Below, piece by piece: positions 22,090-33,955 of a DNA stretch of 64,000 nucleotides. Below the pieces are notes generated by a model. That model did not search any database and was not told the DNA's origin. It saw only the letters and a program-made list of their open reading frames with translations. The DNA is from Hygrophila difformis (Eukaryota > Streptophyta > Magnoliopsida > Lamiales > Acanthaceae), in the NCBI GenBank assembly GCA_030278955.1, contig JAOANR010000002.1:5507982-5571981 (forward strand), written 5' to 3'. The first letter of the stretch is position 1, and the number at the start of each line of letters is the position of its first letter. Both the position numbers and the translations under genes were made by a program.

Positions 22090-23091
22090 ATGAATCCCCA
22101 CCCCATCTCTCTTCCCCAATTCGTTCTCGAATCTTCCGCAGCCGAATCACTCGCCCAATCCCTCAATCTGCCCTCCGTTCTCCACCTCCTCCCTCGCCTC
22201 GTCCACTCTGCCCAGTCCGTTGCTCGTCCCATCATCTCCAACTTCAACGTCGCCGCCGTCGGCCTCGGATCCGACGGCCGCGTCTTCGTCGGAGTCAACC
22301 TTGAATTCGCCGGACTTCCGCTGCACCACTCCGTGCACGCCGAGCAGTTCCTGCTCACTAACCTCGCTCTGCACGGATGTCCCCGCCTCCTCTCCTTCGC
22401 CGTCTCCGACGCTCCTTGCGGCCACTGCCGCCAGTTCTACCAGGAGCTCCGCCACTCTTCGTCTCTCCAAATTCTCGTCATTGATGGACGGAATTGCGTC
22501 GATAATCATGACGGTTTGGAAGGTCTCGAAATCGAACCTCCCGATTTTGTGCCTTTATCCAAAATCCTGCCGAATCCTTTTGGTCCGCGCGATTTGCTCG
22601 CTCAGGAAGCACCGCTCCTACTTGAGCAGCACGACAATGGATTGGATCTTTTTCTGCCTACGGATGCTTCTGAAAACCAAATTTCTGACAAAAGCAGCAT
22701 CGAAAATATCGAAAGCTACGAAAAGGCTGTAAGCATTTTAAGGAAAGCAGCATTAGAAGCAGCAAATAATGCACATGCTCCCTACAGTGGGTGTCCATCA
22801 GGGGTAGCATTGCTGGATTGTGAAGGAAATGTGTACAAGGGCTCTTATGTGGAATCAGCCGCCTACAACCCCAGTTTCGGGCCTGTTCAAGCAGCATTGG
22901 TGGCATATGTCGCAAGAGGAGGCGGCAATTATGACCGGATTGTGGTGGCAGTGCTGGTGGAGAAGGAAGAGGCCAAGGTCAAGCAGGAAGACACTGCAAG
23001 GATTTTACTTAAGGCAATTTCACCCAAGTGCGAATTTCGGACGTTTTACTGCCAATCCGTTGGTGATGTACGTGAAAAGGTTTCTGTTTAG
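22090..23091 (+). CDS. CDA1: Cytidine deaminase, intronless
   Basis: The 333-residue protein deaminates cytidine or deoxycytidine to the uridine form in pyrimidine salvage, normally as a cytosolic dimer. The N-terminal catalytic domain holds the zinc site: HAEQ at 83-86 (ligand His83, proton shuttle Glu85) and PCGHC at 109-113 (ligands Cys110 and Cys113). The C-terminal half (about 205-330, from EKAVSILRKAALEAANNAHA) repeats the fold without the catalytic HAE or PCxxC motifs. This two-domain layout fits the plant and E. coli-type enzymes, and the plant gene is usually intronless. The ATG follows two TATA boxes at a normal distance. The protein is slightly longer than the roughly 300-residue plant norm. 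The stop is at 23089-23091. Confidence 0.93.
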   Translation: MNPHPISLPQFVLESSAAESLAQSLNLPSVLHLLPRLVHSAQSVARPIISNFNVAAVGLGSDGRVFVGVNLEFAGLPLHHSVHAEQFLLTNLALHGCPRLLSFAVSDAPCGHCRQFYQELRHSSSLQILVIDGRNCVDNHDGLEGLEIEPPDFVPLSKILPNPFGPRDLLAQEAPLLLEQHDNGLDLFLPTDASENQISDKSSIENIESYEKAVSILRKAALEAANNAHAPYSGCPSGVALLDCEGNVYKGSYVESAAYNPSFGPVQAALVAYVARGGGNYDRIVVAVLVEKEEAKVKQEDTARILLKAISPKCEFRTFYCQSVGDVREKVSV

Positions 23092-24146
23092 CCTTGTTCA
23101 TGTTTTAGTGATCTGTGGTTCAATTGCTTGCAAGTGTAGAACTGTGGATGGTGTTGCATATGTTGATCATGATGAATGAATAAGAATAACTGCAGTTCTC
23201 TTTATTAGTTGCAACTTGTCTTTGAGATGAGTATTGGGTAATGTCCTGTTTTCTGCACTTTGCTTGCACTCCCTCTGATCTTAGGATATTGGTTATGTGC
23301 AGGTGCCTTAGTCTTTTTCACCACATATAAGATGTTTGCTATGAAATAATCTGTGCTGGGAAAAGGATGTATGTTTTTTTGGGCCACAAACCATGATCAC
23401 AAGCAATGAACATCAGTTGATTTGCTTGCATTATAAAAGCAAGTTTTAGGTGTTTGCTGATCTGATTACAGTGATCATCTTATGCAAGATTGTCTCATGT
23501 GAAGTGGGCCTAATTGCTTCCCAATGTCAACAGATTCCCTCTTTCTCCCATGGGAAGCTGCTGGTATTTTGTTAATCTTTTTGCCTTCTATCTTTTACCT
23601 GTGTATCTGTTTTGATTGGGCATTGGGCAATGATGTGAATGAGTTAATTCTTTTGCCTCAGGATTGTGCTTGATAGGGTTCTCATGTAGTGCCCGCACTG
23701 TTGTATTTGTTGGAATACCAATCTTGTGCACTTTTGAAGATTAGTAATACTATTTTTATTATCTTAAGGGGAGTAGCAAAGTTCTCACCTTTATTTCTGT
23801 CAATTCTAAAGTAGGAATGAACTTATTTCATTTGCCGTTTTACATTCGTATATGATTCTGTAGAATGTGCCTTTGCTTTTTTGTCCATAATCGATGAGTG
23901 TGTTACGTTAGTTGTGGATAATTTCCAGTTTAATATGAGTTGATGCTTAGATTTAGCCATTTAGGATATAAAGACAATCTGTGTAATCTTCAAAACATTT
24001 TCATCCTTACAAGTTTGAAGTTTAAGAAAACTGTTTCTGGTTTGCTTGTGAAGCTTTATACATAAACTGTTTAGGTAAACTCAAGTGTTTCACTAGAAAA
24101 TTAGAAAGAAAAAGAATTCATTAAATGGTATGCATTATGCAATGAT
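23092..24146. other. Cytidine deaminase 3' UTR and intergenic region
   Basis: AATGAATAAGAATAA near 23174-23188 could serve as a polyadenylation signal. The rest shows no gene or repeat. Confidence 0.45.
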
Positions 24147-24151
24147 CAGAA

Positions 24152-24763
24152 TGTTAACCAAGAATTTTTTATTCAATATGGTTTGAAGATGGTTACAAGG
24201 ATTGAGGAGAATTATAGAAAAAACTTAAGAAAGCTGTAAAGCGAATGAAAATTGCAGAAGTGAAGAACATTGAAAAATAACTTGCAGAAAGAAAATAACA
24301 GGAAGTAAAGATATGAAAAGTGCGATTTCCTCTGGGGAGTTGTGTGTAGATCCCTGCTCCCATGTCTTCTTCAGCCTTTTATAGGGGAATGGGGTGATGC
24401 CTGGCTTCAACAGACGTCTTAAAAACTCCGGATTCTCCTCCCTTGATGGTGCGCTGCATTGATGTTGGGATCCTCTTCCTCTTTGACTGCAGCTCTTCTG
24501 ATTGTGTAACCGTTTCCTTTTCCACCATCCTCTCCAAGGTTGCAGCTTCTCAAGTCTCAATGCGGTGATTCTCTCCACAGTCTTTAATGTTGCCTCTCAC
24601 CATGGTTCATCATCCGGATAGACCTATGGATTGGATGGCGGCTTCTCACCCATGTCCTTATCCGGATAACTCTTGAATTGGACGGGGCCTCGAAAGATGG
24701 ATTGGGTTGAATTTACTGGGCCAAATAAATTAACTTATTGGGCCTAGAATTTTGATGTTAACA
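24152..24763 (-). repeat. 3' LTR of the Tat element
   Basis: Starts TGTTAACCAAG and ends GATGTTAACA. A minus-strand TATA motif (CCTATAAAAGG) lies at 24375-24385. A 117-codon frame inside it also exists in the other LTR, but only because the LTRs are copies. Confidence 0.92.
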
Positions 24764-25179
24764 GATGCCCCCTCGCGCAATTTGTCTGATTAGCATTTTA
24801 AGACAGATCTGCGCGTTTGAATTATAAGTCTGGCCCATTAGGCCCATTCCAAAACCCTAAGCTTCTATAAAAAGCCACCACTTCTCATTAGGTCAAATTT
24901 TTTTTTGGCATTCTTCAAATTCTCTCCTCTTCTCGCCGAGCCAAACCCTAGCTGCCATCACCTTCGATTGCCACCGCTATTGTCTCCGCTCTCCTAGACG
25001 TCTCCGGCCATCAACATCTTTAGCTGCTACTGCTTCAAGACATGGCCATGGTGTCTTCTGTTCACTGTCTTCTTTAGCTAACGTGGCTTAGGGTTTTAGG
25101 ATTAAATCTTCTCCCTGGTTCATCGTGTGAGCAAGAGAGAAACAAGTGTCACCAGGTTACCACGCAGGTCCACCCTTTC

Positions 25180-25660
25180 GCGAGAAGAAACGCTGCCAGG
25201 GCGTCTGCAGCGCCAGCCGCCACCCCCATCTGGCCGCCAGCCTCTCGCCACCAGCCGCCAGCCGCCAGCTTCTAGGGGTCATCCGCCAGCATAGCCCGAG
25301 CGTCGCCAGTCTAATCCAAGCGTGAGGGCCGCCAGGCAAACGCGCCGCCAGCTTCGGTTGGGTCGCCAAGGTCCACGCGCCGCCAGCCTCAGCTCCGCCA
25401 CAGTGTTGATGGCCGCCGGCTGCTTGGTGTGCCGCCACCCTAGCAGCGCCGCCAGCGCGAGACCTCCGCCAGCCTGAATCGCCTGCCGCCAGTCCAACGC
25501 CAAGCGCCGCCAGCCACCTGTGCCGCCAGTCGAGCGCCGCCAGCCACCTCTCCGCTAGCCGCCAGTCGAGGCCGCCGCCAGCGTCGCTCACCGCCGCCAG
25601 CGTCGTTAGCGCCGCCAGTCACCAACGCGCCGCCAGGCCCTTGTCCTTTGGCAGCCATCC
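25180..25660 (+). repeat. GCCGCCAGC-rich degenerate simple repeat
   Basis: The words GCCGCCAGC, CGCCGCCAG and GCCGCCAGTC recur dozens of times with irregular 8-15 base spacing. They reappear more sparsely at 26090-26380. The minus-strand frame over it (rich in Trp, Arg, Leu, Ala) is a by-product of the repeat. Confidence 0.75.
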
Positions 25661-26348
25661 CTTTGAGCCCATCTGTTTCTTTGACTGATAGATTAGGCTA
25701 GCTTCTTATCTCATACTATTTTTTTTTCTTTTTGCTTGTTTTGAGTCACCAATATACGTGCCATTGAACTTGAACTGTGAGCTTCAACCGTGGATGTTAC
25801 ATGAATTTTCATGACTGGCTGAAGTATATGTTGACTCATATGTTGATCTTTGTCTGCTTAAGCACACTGTGTTTGGTCTTGCTCCTTTAATGATCTCTGT
25901 GGATTATGTATACTTGTGCAATATGCATGTGGGCGTTGATCTGGACTTCTTGGACACTGTTATCATATGTTAATAACATAGGCTATAGAGAACTGAATCA
26001 TGGTTGCTCATTTAATCTGGTAGCTGTTAAGCTAATAGAATATCAATCTGATAACATAGGACTCAGTAGACAAAACTTCCTTAGCCGCCACAAAGCCTAG
26101 GCCGCCAGCCTCTATATCAGCCGCCACCCAGAGTGAGGGTCAGCTGCCAACTTCATCATCCCTGGCCGCCACTCACCTGTCAGGCTTCGTTGCCTAGTCG
26201 TCTCATAGCCCGGCTTTTCAGGTTTGATTGTATGCTGACTCTGTATCTATGTACATTCATGAATTGAAATCCTTGACACATCCTTACAGCCTTATAACAA
26301 TGTAATAGGAGGTAGCGAGATCAGCCGCCACTGCTCAGGCTGCTACTC

Positions 26349-26684
26349 ATGCTCATGCCACTCAGGCCGCCACTCCTGATGCTCATTGTGGATAGGCGAC
26401 ACACCATTCAGGAGGCCAGAGATAGACTTACTTCCCTTGCACCACTCCTGATGTCTTCCGGAGCTACTGTTTTGCAGGCTGACCATGATCGCTTAGCCGC
26501 TGATGATCGTGATTTATCAGCTGGGTTATCGAGAGTCTGTCGACCCCTGCTATCAGCTCGTGCTCGAGTTTCTGCTGCAACACTTCGTCGCCTCACAGAC
26601 ACCCTTGGGCGCGCTCGTGATCAATGGGCCATCATGCATCGTCGCCTACTAGGTGATGAGACGTTACCTCCTCCGAGTAGTTAG
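26349..26684 (+). CDS. Candidate antisense ORF of the Tat element (111 residues)
   Basis: The frame runs from an ATG at 26349 to TAG at 26684 and is rich in Arg, Leu, Ala and Asp in a helical pattern (for example DHDRLAADDRDLSAGLSRV). It could be the last exon of the antisense unit that begins at the TATA box near 24866. I recognise no domain. It may also be chance, since an antisense shadow frame exists on the other strand. Confidence 0.3.
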   Translation: MLMPLRPPLLMLIVDRRHTIQEARDRLTSLAPLLMSSGATVLQADHDRLAADDRDLSAGLSRVCRPLLSARARVSAATLRRLTDTLGRARDQWAIMHRRLLGDETLPPPSS

Positions 26685-26837
26685 CACTGTTTTTGTGATT
26701 GGCCACTTATGATGCACTTGTGCTACTTATTCTGACTCCCAGACTGATGGATATAACATTTTGAGATATTTTGCATTTATACTCTGTTTGTGTTCTTGAC
26801 CATCGATGCCCATTAACTTGTATGCACCATTGAGTAG

Positions 26838-27613
26838 TCATTGTGTCACAATGAATGGTCCTTCCCAATTTGGGGACCACTTCCCTGTCTCGTTAGTATG
26901 AACTCCTAAAGGTAGGATCACTTTCCACACTAGATCTCCTTCGCTGAAGGTCTTGCTTCGAACCTTCTTATCATAATGTTTTGCCATTCTAGCTTTTTGA
27001 CGACGGATGCTTTCCAAGGCCATAAGCTTGTCACCATCAGCCGTCTCTAACTCTTGCAACATGGCTTCTTCATACTTAGATAAGTTTAAGTGATGCTGCT
27101 GAGCCACCCTTAGAGAAGGAACTGTTATTTCCAAAGGCAAAACAGCGCCATGACCATATGTCAAGTAGTACGGCGTGAACCCTGTAGCTGTGGACTTAGA
27201 GTTTCTGTAAGCCCATAGGACCTGTGACAAGGTCTCATGCCACTTTCTAGGTTTTTCGCCTACCGCCTTTTTGATCATACTTATTAGGATCTTATTGGTG
27301 GCTTCAGCCTGACCATTTGCTTGGGGATAGTATGGAGTAAAGTGATAGATGCGGATCCCAAACTGTTTGGCAAAAGCTAAAAAATTTTCACCAGTGAACA
27401 CTGTACCTTGATCGGCAGTGATTGTTTGAGGGATTCCAAACCGATGTATTAACTCAGTCACAAATTTAATTACGTTGCCTTGATCGATTTTCCTCATTGG
27501 CCATGCTTCCGCCCATTTGGTGAAGTAATCAGTGGCCACAAGTATAATGAATGATTCTTAGATGATGGCGGATGAATCTTCCCAATAATGTCCATCCCCC
27601 AGCCACGGAATGG
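26838..27613 (-). pseudogene. Tat integrase, 3' part
   Basis: The minus strand from 27613 reads WGMDIIGKIHPPSSKNHS, holding the first catalytic Asp, then shifts frame near 27540 into ATDYFTKWAEAWPMRKIDQG. TADQGTVF supplies the second Asp and QANGQAEATNK the Glu. The frame stops at 26838 after EGPFIVTQ. The 5' part lies at 50992-51187 on the other side of the nested element. The frameshift alone would inactivate it. Confidence 0.85.
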
Positions 27614-27618
27614 CCAAG

Positions 27619-29596
27619 TGTAACACCCCCATTTTTCTATCTTAAAAATCACAGCGGAAGTTACCAATAGGAAAGCGGGTTTGTTACCGCCACACTTCCA
27701 ATTAAGCTCGCCTTGGCCTTGCCTCGGCTAACTTAATTAAAAGTGCTAAGGCTATTTAAAATAGTTACAAACATTTAAAAACTATTAACTAAATTTCAAA
27801 ATATATTTAATTTAGCAAAATATCAGAGTTTAAAATTACAATAACTGCGACCAACTATTAAAACGACAACCTTACTACAAGTAAAATATTATTTAAAATA
27901 ACCACTTGTAAAACGATACTGACTCCCCTGCCCGTGCCCGTGATGTTAATGAGCTTCACAAATGTCAAATCCTGAAAAAGTGAGTAAGTAACATTTATCA
28001 GCACACCGGCTGAGTAAATAAATTTTTATCCCTTGGACAAAAATAATTAACTACGACTCAACAGTAAATGGCATGTCAAAACAGTTGCAATAATTCAATC
28101 CACATGTAGCTCGACTATGATGCCTACACCCGGTGTATCTCATAGGACCTAGCATGCCCTCATAATGACCGAAGTCAAAATATGAGTACACAAGGATGGC
28201 CCTACCTTGCGATCTAGAAAATGACCGTGAGACCCTTGGTCAAACACAATCCTGTTCATGGGAATCCCTTGGATAACCCACAACATATCTCACGAAGATA
28301 TCCACCTCTGGGGTATATCTCGCATAATAACAATTCAATAATTCACATGCCACACACTGAAATTTCACTTTTCACATGCATGGCCTAGCCTCAAAATTAA
28401 TTTAAACACATGATTGGGCAATACCTCTGCATAAATAAATTGCATGAATAAACCCTAACATTATTAAAACACGAAGGTATTTAGACATGCAAAAATTTAA
28501 TCCTACGACAAAAGCCCGTAGAATAAAAATTTACTTACAATTTCTTCCGAAGATAGCTACCGCACTAAGATTGAAAATACCACTGCTTATACTTTCTACT
28601 ACTGGGAGTACCACAGCTTACTAAAACTCTTCTAGCACTGGCAATGGGGCGTTATTTAAGAGGGATGGAGAATTTGGAATGAAGAATTGGAAGTGGCCTC
28701 GTACGTATTTATAGGAATGGAAGCTAGTAGCTTAGAAATCCCACTCTGCATGCATGGAAGACACGTTCCATGGTCACTTCATCAGTCACCAAGTCTATTG
28801 TGAATCAAGTCAGCAAGCCTACCACTCTAGGAGACACTCATCACTTCCACAATTTCACACGCCAATAACTTGCATCCATTCCATTTTATATTGTAGCTAA
28901 TCCATTCGGGAAGTTTAGTATACTTAACTGCTTTATTTGGCTATATATTATGTAGTGAGAAAAATCAAATTGGTATAACCCCCAACCTGTACCCTTCACT
29001 TGATCAAAAATGAATCATACTAGAATAATTACCGTATGCACTTGATTAATTAAATTTTGTTGATGAAATCTTTATACTTAAATAGTTATAGAAAAATTTC
29101 AATCCATACGTTTAATGAGCCCACTACACCAATAATGAACTATGTAATAACTTCCTACTAATATTTTCCAAAGCCTTCCCTGTAATCAACTCCCATTTAT
29201 TTATTTATTATAATTTATTACTAAGCTATTATAATTTATTTAGATATCATTAGTGTTAAATAAAACCATAGTGATGCATTATGAGTGGAAATCTTATTAC
29301 CACTAGATTATTGGTGAATTTTAAATAAAATGAATTAACTACACTTAGTATAAAAATTGTTAGAAATTAGTATTATCTTTATTTGATAAGATATATATAT
29401 ATATATATATTTTTCCTTGAAAAATATACTTCTCAAATCAACTAAATTATTTGGAAAATAATTCATTCCTCTCAAATCAATCTCTATCTTGGGAAAATAT
29501 TTATTTATTTCTCAATTCAATTTATTTTCTTAAGAAATAATACTAAATTACTTCTTTCAAAATATTATCAACATAGCTAAATTTTAGGGTGTTACA
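27619..29596 (-). repeat. 3' LTR of the chromodomain element
   Basis: Its minus-strand TATA motif (TATAAATA) is at 28706-28713. A TA microsatellite sits near 29391-29410. A purine tract (AAGGAGGGTAGAT on the minus strand) follows at 29597-29609. Confidence 0.92.
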
Positions 29597-29748
29597 ATCT
29601 ACCCTCCTTAAAAACAAATTTCGTCCTCGAAGTTTACTCAAATAAAATATTGCAGTACTAAAAATAAGGTCAGCACATAATTAAACTTTTCTTACCTTAT
29701 TCTCTATCGGGACGGTTACGGAATCACCTCCCCCACTTGTTTTCACAG

Positions 29749-31356
29749 CTATGTCCCCATAGCTGTATCTGTCTCAAGAAATAGCTCTGGATACTTGGTT
29801 TGCATTTCTGCCTCAGTTTCCCACGTGGCATCATTCTCGTCGTGGTTTGACCATTGGACCTTGACCATGCGAATGACTTTGCGCCTCGTGGCTCGTTCTT
29901 TAGTATCTAGGATTTTAACTGGTCTCTCTTCATAAGTAAGGTCATCATCTAATTCAATTTCCTTTGATGGGATTAATCTCTGAAGGTCATGATGGTACTT
30001 CTTAAGTTGTGATATGTGAAACACATCATGAACTCGAGATAACTCTTCGGGTAAGTCTAATCGATATGCCAATGTACCAACTTTGGCAATGATATCGAAT
30101 GGTCCAATGTAACGAGGACTTAGCTTACCACGTTTACCAAACCTCATCACTCCTTTCATAGGGGATACTTTTAGTAACACCTTGTCACCTATTTCGTATC
30201 CTCCTTCTTGTCTCCTCCGGTCTGCATACGTCTTTTGTCGATCTTGGGCGGCTTTCATCTTGAGTTGGACTTGCTCAATAACACGCTTCGTCTCCTCGAT
30301 TAGTTGTGGTCCAACAGGGATTGGATTCTCGCCCTTAGTCCAGCAAAGTGGACTTCGACATTTCCTACCATATAGTGCTTCCAATGGGGCCATTCCAATG
30401 CTAGTATGATAACTGTTGTTGTAGCTGAATTCCACTAGAGGTAGGTGATTTTCCCAACTCCCTTGAAATTCTAAAGCGCAAGCTCTTAGCATGTCTTCAA
30501 GAGTTTGGATGGTTCTTTCAGTTTGCCCATCGGTTGTTGGGTGAAATGCCGTGCTCATTTTTATTTTAGTACCAAAGGCTTCTTGTAACTTAGTCCAGAA
30601 ATTCGAGACGAATCGACGGTCTCGATCTGAAACAATGTCTTGAGGAATCCCATGCCTCCGTACGACATTCTCGATATAGGCCTTAGCTAACTGATCTATA
30701 CTCCAAGTTTCTTTCATGGGTATGATTATAGCTGCTTTTGTTAATCTATCGACAATGACCCATATCTTATCGTTTCCTTTAGGCGTCTTTGGTAATCCTG
30801 AGACAAAGTCCATGGAAATACTATCCCATTTCCATTCTGGAACTTCTAGTGGTTTTACCAATCCAAGGGGTTTCTTCCGCTCGGCTTTGACCTTTTGACA
30901 GGTCAAATATTTTTCCACGAATTCTGCTACCTCTCTTTTCATTCTAGGCCACCAAAAGACCTTTCTTAAGTCTTTGTACAACTTGTCTCCTCCAGGGTGT
31001 ACAGAATAAAGAGTTTCGTGGCCCTCTTCGAGTATACGTCTCTTAAGATCTTCGCATACTTTCGGCACGCACCAACGACCCTTAAATCGGATGCTGCCAT
31101 CTTCATGAATTTGGAAGTCTGTAGCTTCACCTTGAGCTATCTTTGCTTTGATCCTTTCCAATTTGACGTCACCGGATTGTCTTTCTCTAATTTCGTCAAA
31201 AATGGTTGGCTGGATTGTGATGGCATTGATTCGCCGAGTAGGCGTACCTTGGTATACCAACTCAATGTCAAATCGTGCCAATTCCATATATAACTCGTGC
31301 GGCAAGATTCTTGTGTTACCCAGATATTTTGACTTTCGACTTAGTGCATCAGCCAC
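29749..31356 (-). pseudogene. Integrase and chromodomain of the Tekay-like element
   Basis: This open frame of 535 codons contains the RNase H-integrase linker (ADALSRKS), the zinc-binding region (HPGGDKLYKDLRKVFWWPRM, then CQKVKAE), and the integrase core with Asp in SMDFVSGLP, Asp in VSDRDRRF and Glu in DGQTERTIQ. The C-terminus has VHDVFHISQLKKYHHD followed by a chromodomain ending NDATWETEAEMQTKYPELF, which in relatives directs integration into heterochromatin. The segment itself is intact. Upstream, a frameshift near 31380 separates it from RNase H, so the whole pol is broken. Confidence 0.9.
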
Positions 31357-31379
31357 TTTATTGGTTTTTCCCTCGTGAT

Positions 31380-32265
31380 ATATAATGCATCATAGTCCTT
31401 CATTAGCTCTAATCATCGCCTCTGGCGCATGTTGAGCTCTTTCTGAGTATAGATATACTTTAGACTTTTATGGTCTGTATATATCTGACACTTTCGTCCA
31501 TACAAGTAATGTCTCCATATCTTTAGAGCGAAGACAACTGCAGCTAACTCCAGGTCATGAGTTGGATAATTTTCCTCGTTCGGCCTTAGCTGTCGAGATG
31601 CATAGGCTATAACTTTTCCTTTTTGCATTAACACACATCCTAACCCAAATTTGGAAGCATCACTATAAATTTCAAAATCGTCTTTCTCACTGGGTAAGGT
31701 TAGAACTGGTGTCGTGGTTACCTTCTCCTTTAAGGTCTAAAATGCAGCTTCGCATTCGGGTGTCCATATAACCTTTGATCCCTTTTTCAAATTTTGCGTT
31801 AGTGGTCTCACAATTTTTGAGAAATCTTTGACAAATCTCCTGTAGTAGCCTGCCAAACCAAGGAAACTTCTTATCTCAGTTTGAGATGTTGGTACAGGCC
31901 AATCCTTTACTGCGGCTACTTTGGCAGGGTCAACTGATATTCCATCGGCAGAGACGATGTGACCGAGGAATGCAACTGTGTTGAGCCAAAAGTTGCACTT
32001 AGACAACTTGGCATACCGTTGATGGCTTCTTAATGTTTGCAGGACTTGGTGTAGATGTTGTTTGTGTTCTTCCTCATTCTTGGAGTAGACCAATATATCG
32101 TCAATGAACACAACTACACATTTGTCCAATAATTCTCAGAAAACATTATTCATCAAAGCCATGAATACTGCTGGAGCATTGGTTAAACCAAACGACATCA
32201 CAGTAAATTCGTAATGACCATACCGTGTTCTAAATGCCGTCTTTGGGATATTCTGCTCGGCTATC
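31380..32265 (-). pseudogene. RT (C-terminal part) and RNase H of the Tekay-like element
   Basis: The minus strand from 32265 gives [20 protein letters not shown], then [12 protein letters not shown] (the catalytic Asp pair), connection sequences, and RNase H with [20 protein letters not shown] and [10 protein letters not shown]. Three stops interrupt it: TGA at 32136-32138, TAG at 31737-31739 and TGA at 31413-31415. The N-terminal half of RT and the protease are missing: the frame runs straight into the N gap at 32266. Confidence 0.88.
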
Positions 32266-32765
32266 NNNNNNNNNNNNNNNNNNNNNNNNNNNNNNNNNNN
32301 NNNNNNNNNNNNNNNNNNNNNNNNNNNNNNNNNNNNNNNNNNNNNNNNNNNNNNNNNNNNNNNNNNNNNNNNNNNNNNNNNNNNNNNNNNNNNNNNNNNN
32401 NNNNNNNNNNNNNNNNNNNNNNNNNNNNNNNNNNNNNNNNNNNNNNNNNNNNNNNNNNNNNNNNNNNNNNNNNNNNNNNNNNNNNNNNNNNNNNNNNNNN
32501 NNNNNNNNNNNNNNNNNNNNNNNNNNNNNNNNNNNNNNNNNNNNNNNNNNNNNNNNNNNNNNNNNNNNNNNNNNNNNNNNNNNNNNNNNNNNNNNNNNNN
32601 NNNNNNNNNNNNNNNNNNNNNNNNNNNNNNNNNNNNNNNNNNNNNNNNNNNNNNNNNNNNNNNNNNNNNNNNNNNNNNNNNNNNNNNNNNNNNNNNNNNN
32701 NNNNNNNNNNNNNNNNNNNNNNNNNNNNNNNNNNNNNNNNNNNNNNNNNNNNNNNNNNNNNNNNN
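32266..32765. other. Assembly gap, exactly 500 N
   Basis: The round length suggests a placeholder of unknown real size. The missing DNA should include the protease and N-terminal RT of the Tekay-like element and one end of the Athila-like insertion. Reading frames over the N run are meaningless. Confidence 0.98.
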
Positions 32766-33955
32766 CTAGTTCGCACTACCCTGTTCTAATCCTATTTCCG
32801 ACCACACCCAAACCATTCCGGCCACTTCCCGACCACGCCTAACACAAAAACATGCCTCATTCCCCCCCCCCCCCCCCGGGCCCATTACCGATTTCGCAAA
32901 AACAAGGAAAAACCAAAACGAAATCGCGAAAATGAGAGTGCCGAAATCGAAACAGAACACTTACCCGACACTCTACAGTAGGATTAGACGAAGAAGACCG
33001 CCATTTTTAAGCACTTTGAACGGAGGTCGAACGAGGTAAAGCACTGGCTCGAGCTCTGGTTTCGCGAGGGAGAACGAAGTTCGCCGAGAGAGGGGTCGGG
33101 GAAATATCGAAGTGTGGAGGGGTGAAAGTGAGGGAAAAGAGGGGGAAAAGGGAATATATAGGTTAGGAAAGTGGGCTAATTCGGTCTATTGGAGACCGAA
33201 CCATCAATTCGGTCTAGACCGAATTGATTGTGGTTTCCAAGTGTTTGTGAGAGATTCGGTCTCTTAGGCCAATTTCGGTCTAGACCGAATTGGCATAGAG
33301 ACCGAATTGCAAGGGGAAACAAACACATGCTGCAATGTGGACTTTTGAAGTCAATTCGGTCTAGACCGAATTGGTCTAGAGACAAAAGTGCAGCAAGAAG
33401 ACCGAATCTTGTCACTTAGGAAAAACTAATGGGGGATGCTTTTGCGAGGCAATTCGGTCCTATATGGGCAATTCGGTCTAAACCAAATTGCCTTATAGAT
33501 CGAATTGCTCACTTGCATAAATAAAACTAAGGAATCACAATGCCTTTGCTAGATCAATTCGATCTATTCAAAATCAATTCGGTCTAGACCGAATTGCTAT
33601 AGACCGAATTGCTACATGGCCAAATTTACACAAGGATGGAGCATGTGTCTTGGGAGGCCAATTCGGTCTCTTAGGCCAAATTCGGTCTAGACCGAATTTG
33701 CTTGGAGATCGAATTGGTTAAAATTCCCAAGGTACACCTCATTGTGATCAGTTTCAAACAATTCGATGTAGAGACCGAATTGGTTGAGATTCAAAGAAGA
33801 TCACAATCAACACTTAGAAAAATTTTGAGAATTTTCAAAATTTCCAATTTTCTGAAATTATGGATTTTCTTAAGAAAAAGCATACCGAAAACACACATTT
33901 AAACAGAAGTATTACTCTATTATAAATTGCTTGCATAAATTAGGTTGGATTAACA
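32766..33955 (-). repeat. Partial LTR at the left of the Athila-like element
   Basis: On the minus strand the LTR begins TGTTAATCCAACC at 33955, directly after a purine-rich AAAATGAGGG. It contains a GC-rich leader region (32900-33160), a C-run at about 32862-32878, and the palindrome array. It is cut by the N gap. I could not match it to the sequence at 45225. Confidence 0.55.
33180..33790. repeat. Array of the palindrome CAATTCGGTCTAGACCGAATTG (left)
   Basis: The 22-base perfect palindrome, its 18-base core, and half sites (AATTCGGTCT or AGACCGAATT) recur about every 30-90 bases, separated by unrelated sequence. Confidence 0.85.

Larger units (their letters stand above)
24764..26837 (+). 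other. Extra region between integrase and 3' LTR, possible antisense unit
   Basis: About 2.1 kb separates the end of integrase from the 3' LTR. Next to the LTR, the minus strand has a purine tract (GCGAGGGGGCAT). On the plus strand, antisense to pol, there is a TATA box (TATAAAAAG, 24866-24874), a leader with AAACCCTAGC, and the reading frame at 26349-26684. Tat-group elements of other plants are known to carry an antisense ORF in this place. The promoter and leader look gene-like, but the middle is disrupted. Confidence 0.4.

Noticed and set aside
24225..24578. 117-codon minus-strand frame in the Tat 3' LTR, also present at 57903-58256
   Set aside because: The two copies agree only because the LTRs are copies of each other; no domain or coding character is seen.
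25157..25591. 144-codon minus-strand frame rich in Trp, Arg, Leu and Ala
   Set aside because: It is the reading of a GCCGCCAGC repeat on the opposite strand.
32214..32842. Long frames across the N run
   Set aside because: They consist of undetermined bases and carry no information.
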